Below, piece by piece: positions 14,782 to 22,859 of a stretch of 32,121 nt of DNA (position 1 is its first letter; every line of letters starts with the position of its first letter). The stretch spans positions 1-32,121 of the forward strand of contig CAKTYU010000017.1 of assembly GCA_934633985.1 (NCBI GenBank), read 5' to 3'. The stretch comes from an uncultured Clostridia bacterium. Its GTDB lineage: Bacteria; Bacillota; Clostridia; Christensenellales; CAG-138. Under the pieces are notes generated by a model. That model saw only the letters and a list, made by a program, of their open reading frames with translations. It did no database searches and was not told the origin of the DNA. A program made the translations under genes and the position numbers.

Positions 14782-16158
14782 ATGGAAGAATACAATGAGA
14801 TGAACGAACGGAACCAGGAGCAAAGCACCGGCGGCTATTATCAGCACGATGCCATGCCGAGGGAAAGGAAAAACGGGAAGAACAACTGCGCGGGTTATAT
14901 ATTAGTTGGCATACTATGCCTGCTGCTGGGCATGGCCGTGGGAAGCTGCGCCACGACGATGGCGATTTCCGGCATTAGGAAGGCAGCGGAGAGCATACTT
15001 CCCGGCGATGATAAGGACGGCGGCTTCGGCTTTGAGTGGCATTTCGGCGACAAAAAGCCGGGAAGCGGCAAGCCCGCGGAGGACGAGGAATATCAGGAGC
15101 CGGAAAAGAAGCAGTACGCAGGGCGCGAAATGCCGGCGCTGGACGGTCAGCCCCCCGTCATTTCAGACACCGCAAACCCCGCCCCGGATATAGTGGAGCA
15201 GACCTTTGAAAGCGTGGTAGGCGTCAATTCGTACGAAAAGCTCAAGGGCAGGGAAGAGCTTGCGGGCTACGGCAGCGGCTTTGTGATCTCCAGCGAGGGC
15301 TATATACTGACAAACGCCCACGTCATAAGGGGCGCGAGCAAGGTAACGGTCACATTGCCGGACAATGAAAAGCAGGAGATAGACGCCGAGGTGGTGGGCT
15401 ATGATTCCGCCATGGATATAGCGGTGCTCTATGTAAAAAAAGAGGGCCTTAAGCCGCTGGCGCTGGGCAGCGTTGAAAATGTGCGGGTGGGCGATTTCGC
15501 TATCGCCATAGGAAACCCCTCAGGCAGCGAGCTGGCGGGCACGGCGACCTTCGGCATAATCAGCGCGACCTCGAGAAACGTGACCATAGACGGCCGCGAA
15601 AACGAATATTTGCAGACCGACGCGGCCATAAACCCCGGCAACAGCGGCGGCCCCCTGCTTAACATGAAGGGCGAGGTGATAGGCATAACTACCGCGAAGA
15701 ACATATTTGCAGGCTATGATGAATACGGCAACACCATAAGTGCCGAGGGCCTCGGCTTTGCCATACCCATCAACAAGGCCATGGATGTGGCGGAGGATCT
15801 TATAACCAAGGGCCATGTGGTCCGCCCCGGCCTCGGAGTAAATGTCATAGAGATAACCGCCGAAAGTGCGGAGGAATATGACATACACCCCGGAATATTG
15901 ATTTACAGCGTGACCAAGAACGGCCCCGCGCACAAGGCTGGCCTCAAGGTGGACGACATTGTGACGGCCTACGACGGCATAAGCGTTACGACCCAGAGCG
16001 ACTTCGTGGAGTATGTTAAGAATAAACAGGTGGGGGATACCATAAGCTTGGAGATCATGCGTGGCGACGAGAAAATGACGGTAGACGTTACGCTGGGGGA
16101 CACCAACGAGTTGGGCGACGAGCTGGTAGGCGGCAGGACTTCCGGCCTGTTTGACTAA
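14782..16158 (+). CDS. htrA: HtrA/DegP-like serine protease with PDZ domain, membrane anchored
   Basis: A 458-residue protease. An acidic/polar cytoplasmic N-terminus (1-36) is followed by one membrane helix (about 37-60) and an acidic/lysine-rich linker to about 135. The trypsin-like domain carries the triad His180 (LTNAHVI), Asp212 (SAMDIAVL) and Ser288 (NPGNSGGPL). One PDZ domain (about 345-440) contains GPAHKAGLKVDDIVTAYDG. It degrades or refolds damaged exported proteins on the outer face of the membrane. GGAGG precedes the ATG. Its position behind the two-component pair indicates shared transcription and probable control by it. No clear terminator follows it. Confidence 0.95.
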   Translation: MEEYNEMNERNQEQSTGGYYQHDAMPRERKNGKNNCAGYILVGILCLLLGMAVGSCATTMAISGIRKAAESILPGDDKDGGFGFEWHFGDKKPGSGKPAEDEEYQEPEKKQYAGREMPALDGQPPVISDTANPAPDIVEQTFESVVGVNSYEKLKGREELAGYGSGFVISSEGYILTNAHVIRGASKVTVTLPDNEKQEIDAEVVGYDSAMDIAVLYVKKEGLKPLALGSVENVRVGDFAIAIGNPSGSELAGTATFGIISATSRNVTIDGRENEYLQTDAAINPGNSGGPLLNMKGEVIGITTAKNIFAGYDEYGNTISAEGLGFAIPINKAMDVAEDLITKGHVVRPGLGVNVIEITAESAEEYDIHPGILIYSVTKNGPAHKAGLKVDDIVTAYDGISVTTQSDFVEYVKNKQVGDTISLEIMRGDEKMTVDVTLGDTNELGDELVGGRTSGLFD

Positions 16159-16196
16159 ATAAGCGTCAAATGTGCCAATAAATCCGATAAAAACAG

Positions 16197-16226
16197 TTTA
16201 CAAAAGGCGGCTTTATCTGGTAAACT
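16197..16226 (+). promoter_or_regulatory. Probable promoter of the EF-G-like gene
   Basis: TTTACA (16197-16202), an 18-base spacer and TAAACT (16221-16226). The elements also form an inverted repeat GTTTAC/GTAAAC (16196-16201 and 16220-16225). It lies in the 157-base gap between htrA and the EF-G-like gene, giving a leader of about 80 bases. No gene is seen in the gap. Confidence 0.55.
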
Positions 16227-16315
16227 ATTTGTTGGTGCTTTATGCGTATGCTTGGCGCAAAAATGCACACGAATAAGCTATTCAATTATTTATATTACAC
16301 CTTAGGGGGATTGAA

Positions 16316-18388
16316 ATGAAGAACTATACCGCAGCAAACATCCGCAACATAGGAGTATTCGGCCACGGCGGCGAGGGCAAGACTACCCTTACCGAGGCCA
16401 TGCTCTTCAATGCCGGCCTCCTTGAGCGCCTCGGCAAGGTTGAGAACGGAACCACCACCACCGACTACGACCCCGAGGAGGTAAAGCGCGCTATCTCCAT
16501 CAACTGCGCTCTCGCCCCCTACGAGTGGAAGGACGTAAAGGTAAATATCATAGACGCTCCCGGTTTCTTCGATTTTTACGGTGAAGTTACTGCGGCAATG
16601 GCAATGGCTGACTCCGCTCTTATCGTCGTCGGCGCCGTATCCGGCCCTGTCGTAGGCACCGAGAAGGCCATGGCCATGTGCAAGAAGTCCGGCAAGCCCC
16701 GTATGATCGTAGTAAATCAGATGGACCGCGAAAACGCCAATTTCGACAAGGTCATGAACGAGCTTAACGAAAAGTTCGGCCCCAGCGTAGTCCCCATACA
16801 GCTTCCCATAATGGAAGGCGGCAAGCTGGTAGGCTATGTGGACACCGTCCACATGATCGCCAAGAAGTACGACGGCAAGGGCGAGAAGGATTGCGATATC
16901 CCCGCCAACCTGTCCGCAAGGGCGCAGGAGGTCTATGAGGCCCTTACCGAGGCGGCCGCCGAGACCGATGAAGCCCTCATGGAGAAGTTCTTTGAGGAAG
17001 GCGAGCTCTCCCGAGAGGAGATAATCGCCGGACTGAACAATGGCATACTGAACGGCGACATCACCCCCGTTTGCTGCTGCGCCGCACAGCCCAACATCGG
17101 CGTATACACCCTGATGGACAATCTGGTCAAGTATATGCCCCCCGCCTCCATGGCTAAGGCCCCCAAGGCCATCAACCCCAAGACCGGAGATGCAGTCGAA
17201 GTGAAGCAGGACGGCAAGTTTGCGGCTCAGGTCATCAAGACCGTTATTGACCAGTTCGGCAAGTATTCCATACTTAAAGTATACAGCGGCGTGCTCAGCG
17301 CGGACGTCGTACCTTACAATACCCGCGAGGAGAAATCCGAGAAGCCCTCTGCCCCCGGCGTCATGCGCGGCAAGAAGGTCACCCCCGTGGATAAGCTCAT
17401 CGCAGGCGATATAGGCGTGCTGTCCAAGCTCCAGTATACCGCTACCGGCGATACCCTGTGCGACGCCTCCGCGCCTGTGCAGTTCGAAGCCATCAAGTTC
17501 CCCGAGCCCTGCATCAAGCTGGCTGTTTCCGCCAAGAAGCAGGGAGAAGAGGACAAGGTCTTTGCCGGCCTTAACAAGCTGCTCGAGGAAGACCCCACCA
17601 TGGCCCTTGAGAAGAACGCGGAGACCGGCGACATGCTGCTCTGCGGCCTGGGCGAGGTACATATCGACGTCCTTTGCTCAAAGCTCAAGAACAAGACCGG
17701 CGTTGAGGCCCAGATATCCGATCCTCGCATACCTTACCGCGAGACTATCCGCGGTACTGCTGAAGCCGAAGGTAAGCATAAGAAGCAGACCGGCGGCAGC
17801 GGCCAGTTCGGCGTGGTCAACATGCGCTTTGAGCCCCTCACCAACGGCGAGGACTTCGAGTTTGTAAACGCCATCGTCGGCGGCGTCGTTCCCAAGGAAT
17901 ACATTCCGGCAGTGGAAAAGGGTACCCGCGAGGCCATGAAGCGCGGCGTGCTTGCAGGCTATCCCATGATCGGCGTAAAGGCCACGTTGTTCTTCGGCAA
18001 GTATCATCCCGTGGATTCCAAGGAAGTGGCGTTCAAGAGCGCCGCGCGCCTTGCCTACAAGGAAGCCTGCGCCAAGGCACAGCCTGCCCTGATAGAGCCC
18101 ATCTATCAGTACAACATCACCGTTCCCAACGAGTACACCGGCGCCATCATGGGCGATCTGTCCAGCCGCCGCGGCCGCGTGCTCGGCATGAACCCCTGCG
18201 AGGAAGGCACCGAGGTAGTGGCGGAGGCCCCTCTCTCCGAGATGTTCAAGTATGCTACCGACCTGCGCTCCATGACCCAGGCCCGCGGCTCCTTCACCAG
18301 CCACTTTGTGCGCTATGAGGACGTCCCTGCATTCGAGGCTAAGAAGATCATCGAGAATGCTCAGAAGGACGAGGACGAAGAAGAATAA
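16316..18388 (+). CDS. EF-G-2-like translational GTPase
   Basis: A 690-residue protein with all EF-G domains, of the EF-G-2 paralogue type (as in Thermus EF-G-2) rather than canonical FusA. The P-loop is GHGGEGKT (16-23) instead of GHIDAGKT. Switch I reads RAISI (58-62) instead of RGITI. Switch II is DAPGF (80-84), so the catalytic histidine of DTPGH is Phe. The guanine motif is NQMD (134-137). Domain IV/V sections KHKKQTGGSGQFGVV and LSSRRGRVLGM are conserved. Relatives bind GTP and ribosomes, but their cellular role is unsettled. It stands alone between a promoter and a terminator, uses ATC/CGC-rich codons unlike most neighbours, and has AGGGGG before its ATG, all pointing to strong expression. 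Confidence 0.92.
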   Translation: MKNYTAANIRNIGVFGHGGEGKTTLTEAMLFNAGLLERLGKVENGTTTTDYDPEEVKRAISINCALAPYEWKDVKVNIIDAPGFFDFYGEVTAAMAMADSALIVVGAVSGPVVGTEKAMAMCKKSGKPRMIVVNQMDRENANFDKVMNELNEKFGPSVVPIQLPIMEGGKLVGYVDTVHMIAKKYDGKGEKDCDIPANLSARAQEVYEALTEAAAETDEALMEKFFEEGELSREEIIAGLNNGILNGDITPVCCCAAQPNIGVYTLMDNLVKYMPPASMAKAPKAINPKTGDAVEVKQDGKFAAQVIKTVIDQFGKYSILKVYSGVLSADVVPYNTREEKSEKPSAPGVMRGKKVTPVDKLIAGDIGVLSKLQYTATGDTLCDASAPVQFEAIKFPEPCIKLAVSAKKQGEEDKVFAGLNKLLEEDPTMALEKNAETGDMLLCGLGEVHIDVLCSKLKNKTGVEAQISDPRIPYRETIRGTAEAEGKHKKQTGGSGQFGVVNMRFEPLTNGEDFEFVNAIVGGVVPKEYIPAVEKGTREAMKRGVLAGYPMIGVKATLFFGKYHPVDSKEVAFKSAARLAYKEACAKAQPALIEPIYQYNITVPNEYTGAIMGDLSSRRGRVLGMNPCEEGTEVVAEAPLSEMFKYATDLRSMTQARGSFTSHFVRYEDVPAFEAKKIIENAQKDEDEEE

Positions 18389-18440
18389 TCTTCCTTGGGC
18401 CAATCGCAGTAAGCAGCAAAGCCTATCAATATCAAATGTT

Positions 18441-18490
18441 CCCCGTTTGCCGGAGGGTATTGCATGCCGCCCGACAAACGGGGGCTTTTT
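18441..18490 (+). terminator. Terminator after the EF-G-like gene
   Basis: CCCCGTTTG (18441-18449) pairs with CAAACGGGG (18475-18483) around a long loop, followed by T5 at 18486-18490. From here to 18627 I see no gene; a weak AGCATAA/TTATGCT repeat lies near 18590-18620. Confidence 0.85.
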
Positions 18491-18626
18491 ATGAATAAAG
18501 GACGCTTGCGGGCCTGCCGAACGGCGCTCCGCGGCCTCGTATATAGAAGAAGATTATAGCAGGAAGTGTTGCATAATTCCTTCTTATGAAGCATAAAATG
18601 CAGCCCCTTCATCTTATGCTTTTATA

Positions 18627-18655
18627 TTGCCAAAACAAACGCTATTTGATACAAT
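18627..18655 (+). promoter_or_regulatory. Promoter of the surE-to-rpsA operon
   Basis: TTGCCA (18627-18632), a 17-base spacer and TACAAT (18650-18655), about 50 bases before the surE ATG. It probably drives surE, rpiR, the flavoprotein gene, cmk, plsC and ispH-rpsA. Confidence 0.78.
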
Positions 18656-18708
18656 AACTGCAGTTGAAAGCCGTCGGCTTTTTCACAAATACAGGGAAGA
18701 TGAAAAAC

Positions 18709-19452
18709 ATGAGAATACTTATTGCAAATGATGACGGTATACACGCAGCGGGCATCAGGGCCATCGTTGCGGAGTTTTCAAAAAAGCATCAGGTGATGGT
18801 CGTCGCGCCTGACCACGAGCGCAGCGGAGCCAGCCACTCCATAGACCTTACGTCGCCTCTAAGAATATACAGGACGGAGCTTTCCGGCTTTAATGGCGAT
18901 ATTGAGGCTTACCGGGTAAGCGGCACTCCGGTGGATTGCGTGATAGCGGGCTGCAACGCGCTGAATTTCAAGCCGGACGCGGTCATAACCGGAGTGAACC
19001 ACGGCTATAACCTTGGCATGGACGTGCATTATTCGGGCACGGTATCCGCGGCGAAGGAAGGAGCGCTGATGGGCATACCTTCGATGGCTGTATCCATGTG
19101 CAACCTCACCTCGGAGGATTTTTCCGTGCCGGCAAGGGTGGCGGCGGAGCTTTTTGACGATTTCATTGAAAGCGGCAGCCTGCTGTACAACGTGAACGTG
19201 CCCGACCTCGCCTATGATGAGCTCAAGGGCGTGAAGTTTACCGGCCTTTCAAGGAGGACATACTATTTGCCCTTTGAAAAGCGGGTGGATCCACGCGGCT
19301 GCGAATACTATTGGTGGCCTGTGCGGAGCGAGTATGACGGTGATATGAAGGCGGACAACGACGAGCGCTGGACGGCCGAGGGCTTTGTTTCCGTCACGCC
19401 GATACTTACCGACTTTACGGATTATGCCGCCCTTAAGCGGCTGAATCAATAA
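18709..19452 (+). CDS. surE: 5'/3'-nucleotidase SurE
   Basis: A 247-residue metal-dependent nucleotidase that removes phosphate from nucleoside monophosphates, with survival-protein E features. The N-terminus MRILIANDDGIHAAGI carries the metal-binding DD. PDHERSGASHSI and GVNHGYNLGMDVHYSGTVSAAKEG (Asn and phosphate-binding serine) are also present. The ATG at 18709 is nine bases after AGGGAAG and starts directly at the conserved motif. In-frame upstream starts (ATG 18700, TTG 18664) have poorer spacing. First gene of a long operon. Confidence 0.93.
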   Translation: MRILIANDDGIHAAGIRAIVAEFSKKHQVMVVAPDHERSGASHSIDLTSPLRIYRTELSGFNGDIEAYRVSGTPVDCVIAGCNALNFKPDAVITGVNHGYNLGMDVHYSGTVSAAKEGALMGIPSMAVSMCNLTSEDFSVPARVAAELFDDFIESGSLLYNVNVPDLAYDELKGVKFTGLSRRTYYLPFEKRVDPRGCEYYWWPVRSEYDGDMKADNDERWTAEGFVSVTPILTDFTDYAALKRLNQ

Positions 19453-19481
19453 AAAATATACGAGGAAGGGTCGATATAAGC

Positions 19482-20351
19482 ATGGAAAACGTGGATCTTC
19501 TCGCGCGGATAAATCAGCATTACAATTCCTTCAGCAAGGGGCAGAAGCTCCTTGCCAACTACATAATAGACAATTACGACAGGGCGGCGTTCATCACCGC
19601 ATCGAAAATGGGCCGAACCGTGGGCGTAAGCGAATCCACTGTCGTCCGCTTTGCGTATGCCTTGGGCTATGACGGATATCCCGCGCTCCAGCGCTCCCTT
19701 CAGGAGATGATACGCAACCGCCTCACCACGGTGCAGCGTATACAGCTCACGTCGGAGCTTTCTCAGGACGAGGTGCTTTCAACCGTATTGAAGTCGGACA
19801 TAAGCAATATAAGGTCCACCATAGAGTCTGTGGATACCGGCACCTTCAACGTCGTAATTGACCACATGCTCAAGGCGCGCAAGATATATATCGTGGGCAT
19901 AAAGAGCGCGGCGCCGTTGGCACAGTTTTTGGGGTATTACCTCAACTTCATACTGGACGAAGTATGTATAGTGAACAATACCGTCTATGAAACGATGCTT
20001 CGCATAAGCGACAAGGATATGTGCATAGGCATAAGCTTCCCCAGATATTCCTCCAAGGCGGTGGAGGCGCTTAGCTTTGCAAGGAGCAAGGGCGCATACG
20101 TCACTGCCATAACGGACAGCATGTTCTCCCCGATAGCCGAGCTTGCGGACAGCGTGCTGGTGGCGCGCAGCGATATGGCTTCCTTTGCCGATTCCCTTGC
20201 CGCACCGTTGAGCCTTATAAACGCCCTCATAGTGGGCGCGGGCCTTAGAAGGAAGGACGAGGTGTACGAGCGGCTGAACCAGCTTGAAGGTATATGGAAG
20301 AGCCACAACGTTTATATAGCGTCCAATACAGACGACAGGGATAACGAATGA
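19482..20351 (+). CDS. MurR/RpiR family transcriptional regulator (HTH + SIS)
   Basis: A 289-residue regulator. The N-terminal RpiR-type helix-turn-helix (about 1-77) includes FSKGQKLLANYIIDNYDRAAFITASKMGRTVGVSESTVVRFAYALGYDGYPALQ. The SIS sugar-phosphate binding domain (about 120-265) includes ARKIYIVGIKSAAPLAQFLGYYL and DMCIGISFPRYSSKAVEAL. Such regulators respond to phosphosugars such as N-acetylmuramate 6-phosphate. No sugar pathway gene is nearby, so its ligand and targets are unknown. It may act elsewhere or on its own operon. It overlaps the flavoprotein gene by 4 bases, so the two are translationally coupled. Confidence 0.9.
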   Translation: MENVDLLARINQHYNSFSKGQKLLANYIIDNYDRAAFITASKMGRTVGVSESTVVRFAYALGYDGYPALQRSLQEMIRNRLTTVQRIQLTSELSQDEVLSTVLKSDISNIRSTIESVDTGTFNVVIDHMLKARKIYIVGIKSAAPLAQFLGYYLNFILDEVCIVNNTVYETMLRISDKDMCIGISFPRYSSKAVEALSFARSKGAYVTAITDSMFSPIAELADSVLVARSDMASFADSLAAPLSLINALIVGAGLRRKDEVYERLNQLEGIWKSHNVYIASNTDDRDNE

Positions 20352-21568
20352 GCAGGGTAGCTGTAATAGGCGGCGGCCCGGCGGGAATAATGGCGGCAGC
20401 GGCGGCGGCTGACTGCGGCCATGCTTCCGTGCTGCTCGAAAAAAATGAAAAGCTGGGCAAAAAGCTGTTCCTGACGGGTAAGGGGCGCTGCAACATAACC
20501 AACGGCTGCGATACCGACGATTTTTTTGCCAACATACCGAGGAACCCTAAGTTCCTGTACAGTGCGCTGTACGGCTTTTCCAACGCCGATATTGTGGAGC
20601 TTATAAACGCAAACGGCGTGCCTACTAAGATAGAGAGGGGCAAGCGCGTGTTTCCCGCATCGGACAAGTCCAGCGACGTAATAAAGGCGCTTACCCGGCA
20701 CTTGAACAGAAGCGGGGCCAAACTCCGGCTCAATACCGAGGTATCCGGCATACGGAAGGCCGACAGCGGCTTTGAGCTTACAATAAACGGGTGCAAAGAG
20801 GGCTTTGACGCGGTGATACTCTGCACCGGAGGCGCGAGCTATCCGACGACCGGCTCTACCGGCGCGGGCTATGCCTTTGCAAAAAATCTCGGCCATACTG
20901 TGACGGACATACGCCCGTCCCTCATACCGCTTGCCACGGTAGAGGACTGGCCGGGGAGGCTGGCGGGGCTTTCGCTTAAAAACGTCACCCTCAGGGCATA
21001 CGACAAGAAGAACAGGCTGGTATACGAGGAGCTGGGCGAGATGCTTTTCACGCATTTCGGGGTGTCCGGCCCGCTGGTGCTAAGCGCCAGCAGCAGGATA
21101 GCGGATAGCCCTGAGGGCACGCGGCTCACCATAGACATGAAGCCCGGCCTAAGCCACGACGAGCTGGACAGGCGCGTTTTGCGGGACTTTGAAAAGTATC
21201 AGCGCAGGCAGCTTATAAACGGGCTTAACGACCTGCTTCCGTCGAGGCTCATACCGGAGGTCATAAGCATATCCGGCGTGCCTGCGGAAACGGGCATAAG
21301 CTCCCTTACAAAGGCCATGAGGGAGTCCTTGGTTAAAACCGTCAAGTGCATACCGCTTACAGTAGATCACGCCCTGCCTGTTGAAGAGGCGATAATAACC
21401 AGAGGGGGCGTGAGCGTAAAGGAGATAGACCCCTCTACCATGGAGTCCAAGCTGGCGCCGGGGCTGTTTTTCGCTGGAGAAATAATCGACGTGGACGGAT
21501 ACACCGGAGGCTTTAACCTGCAAATAGCTTATTCTACGGGCGTGCTTGCGGGCAGGTCAGTAAGATAG
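20348..21568 (+). CDS. FAD-dependent oxidoreductase, BaiN/HI0933 family
   Basis: A 406-residue flavoprotein. The N-terminal dinucleotide-binding motif is VAVIGGGPAGIMAA (residues 4-17). LTGKGRCNITNGC (about 42-54) is the HI0933 family marker. The late GEIIDVDGYTGGFNLQIAYSTG (about 376-397) is the C-terminal FAD contact. Members include BaiN, linked to bile-acid dehydroxylation, and YhiN, but most have no proven substrate, so no symbol is given. The gene sits between an RpiR regulator (4-base overlap) and cmk (14-base gap), a frequent Clostridia arrangement that does not reveal function. Confidence 0.88.
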   Translation: MSRVAVIGGGPAGIMAAAAAADCGHASVLLEKNEKLGKKLFLTGKGRCNITNGCDTDDFFANIPRNPKFLYSALYGFSNADIVELINANGVPTKIERGKRVFPASDKSSDVIKALTRHLNRSGAKLRLNTEVSGIRKADSGFELTINGCKEGFDAVILCTGGASYPTTGSTGAGYAFAKNLGHTVTDIRPSLIPLATVEDWPGRLAGLSLKNVTLRAYDKKNRLVYEELGEMLFTHFGVSGPLVLSASSRIADSPEGTRLTIDMKPGLSHDELDRRVLRDFEKYQRRQLINGLNDLLPSRLIPEVISISGVPAETGISSLTKAMRESLVKTVKCIPLTVDHALPVEEAIITRGGVSVKEIDPSTMESKLAPGLFFAGEIIDVDGYTGGFNLQIAYSTGVLAGRSVR

Positions 21569-21582
21569 CGCGAGGTGAATAA

Positions 21583-22269
21583 ATGATGATAAATATAGCC
21601 ATAGACGGCCCCGCAGGCGCGGGCAAGAGCACGGTCGCCAAGGCGGTAGCCAAAAAGTTGGGCATACTCTATCTCGATACGGGAGCCATGTACCGGGCGA
21701 TGGCGCTAAAGGCCATGCGGGAGGGCATAGATGCCAATGATAAGGAGCGGGTGCTGCCCCTTCTTGAGCGCACAGAGATATACGCGAAAAATATCGATGG
21801 GATCCAGCATACCTATCTGGACGGCGAGGACGTTTCGGAGCTTATAAGGACGCCGGAAATATCCCGGGGCGCTTCCGATATAAGCGCAATACCGGACGTA
21901 CGAATAAAGCTGGCGCAGATACAGCGCAATATCGCCCACACCTCTGACGTGGTAATGGACGGGCGTGAGATAGGCTCCTATGTGATACCCGAATGTGAGA
22001 ATAAGTTTTACGTTACCGCCTCCGTGGACGAGCGCGCCCGCCGCAGGCTGCTGGAGCTTAAGCAAAAGGGCAGGGACGACGGCATGACCGTGGAGGAGAT
22101 GGCGAGGGACATAGCGGAGCGCGACTACAACGACAGCCACAGGGCCTTTGCGCCGCTGCTGAGGCTGCCGGAGGCTATACTTATAGACACCACCGACCTT
22201 ACGATAGACGAGGCGGTGAACGCCGTGATTAAGAATCTCAGAAACCTTGGGACGGAGGCGCATAGGTAA
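21583..22269 (+). CDS. cmk: Cytidylate kinase
   Basis: A 228-residue kinase that phosphorylates CMP and dCMP using ATP. The P-loop is IDGPAGAGKSTVAKAVA (near 7-23). The CMP-binding part YLDTGAMYRAMAL follows, and VVMDGREIGSYVIPE is the LID-adjacent GRDIGT-type motif, here GREIGS. The C-terminal RRLLELKQKG and DYNDSHRAFAPL match. Two ATG codons in tandem (21583, 21586) follow GAGGTG; either could be used. It is directly followed by plsC, sharing the bases TAATG, so both serve phospholipid synthesis (CTP supply and acylation). Confidence 0.94.
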   Translation: MMINIAIDGPAGAGKSTVAKAVAKKLGILYLDTGAMYRAMALKAMREGIDANDKERVLPLLERTEIYAKNIDGIQHTYLDGEDVSELIRTPEISRGASDISAIPDVRIKLAQIQRNIAHTSDVVMDGREIGSYVIPECENKFYVTASVDERARRRLLELKQKGRDDGMTVEEMARDIAERDYNDSHRAFAPLLRLPEAILIDTTDLTIDEAVNAVIKNLRNLGTEAHR

Positions 22270-22859
22270 TGCTTTATATACTTTTCAGATATCTGCTCTG
22301 GCCGCTTTTTATGATAATAATGCGGCCTCAGGTCTACAACCTCAAGGGGCTGCGGGTAAAGGGGGGCGCGATATACGCTTGCAACCATATATCCATGCTG
22401 GATCCCGTGATGATAGCCTTCCTCTCTCCGCGGATAGTACACTTTATGGCGAAGAAGGAGCTTTTCAGCGGCTTGGGCAAGGCGTTCTTCAGGGGGCTCA
22501 TGGTGTTCCCCGTGAACCGGCATACAGCTGATATAGCCTCCCTTAAGCGGGCTATGGAGGTGCTCAATGAGGGCAAGGTGTTCGGCATATTCCCGGAGGG
22601 CAAGAGATCGGTCACGGGAGAGCTGGACGAGCTGGAAAAGGGCACGGCGTTCCTGGCGCTTAAATCAGGCGCGCCGGTAATACCGATCTATATCGATCCC
22701 AAGTGCTATGACTCCATGCGGTTCAGGATGATCGTAGGGGAGCCTGTGAGCAGGGAGGGCTTGGAAGGCCTCAGCCGCAGCGAAATGTCTGATGAGTTTA
22801 CCAACCGGCTCACCGCCGCCTTTGAGGGGCTTAAAGCAAAGCTGGAGGATATGAAGTGA
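22269..22859 (+). CDS. plsC: 1-acyl-sn-glycerol-3-phosphate acyltransferase (PlsC)
   Basis: A 196-residue acyltransferase that adds the second acyl chain to make phosphatidic acid at the membrane. The catalytic HX4D is His40-Asp45 (NHISMLDP), and the glycerol-phosphate motif is FPEGKRS (108-114). Hydrophobic residues 3-20 can anchor it to the membrane. It overlaps cmk by one base and ispH-rpsA by four, so translation is coupled. Length is in the usual range. Confidence 0.92.
   Translation: MLYILFRYLLWPLFMIIMRPQVYNLKGLRVKGGAIYACNHISMLDPVMIAFLSPRIVHFMAKKELFSGLGKAFFRGLMVFPVNRHTADIASLKRAMEVLNEGKVFGIFPEGKRSVTGELDELEKGTAFLALKSGAPVIPIYIDPKCYDSMRFRMIVGEPVSREGLEGLSRSEMSDEFTNRLTAAFEGLKAKLEDMK

Noticed and set aside
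16295..17662. 455-codon minus-strand ORF
   Set aside because: Antisense shadow of the EF-G-like gene, with no ribosome binding site or family resemblance.
18664..18708. TTG start extending SurE by 15 residues
   Set aside because: It would lie at or very near the transcription start of the promoter at 18627, and SurE proteins begin at MRILIxNDDG.
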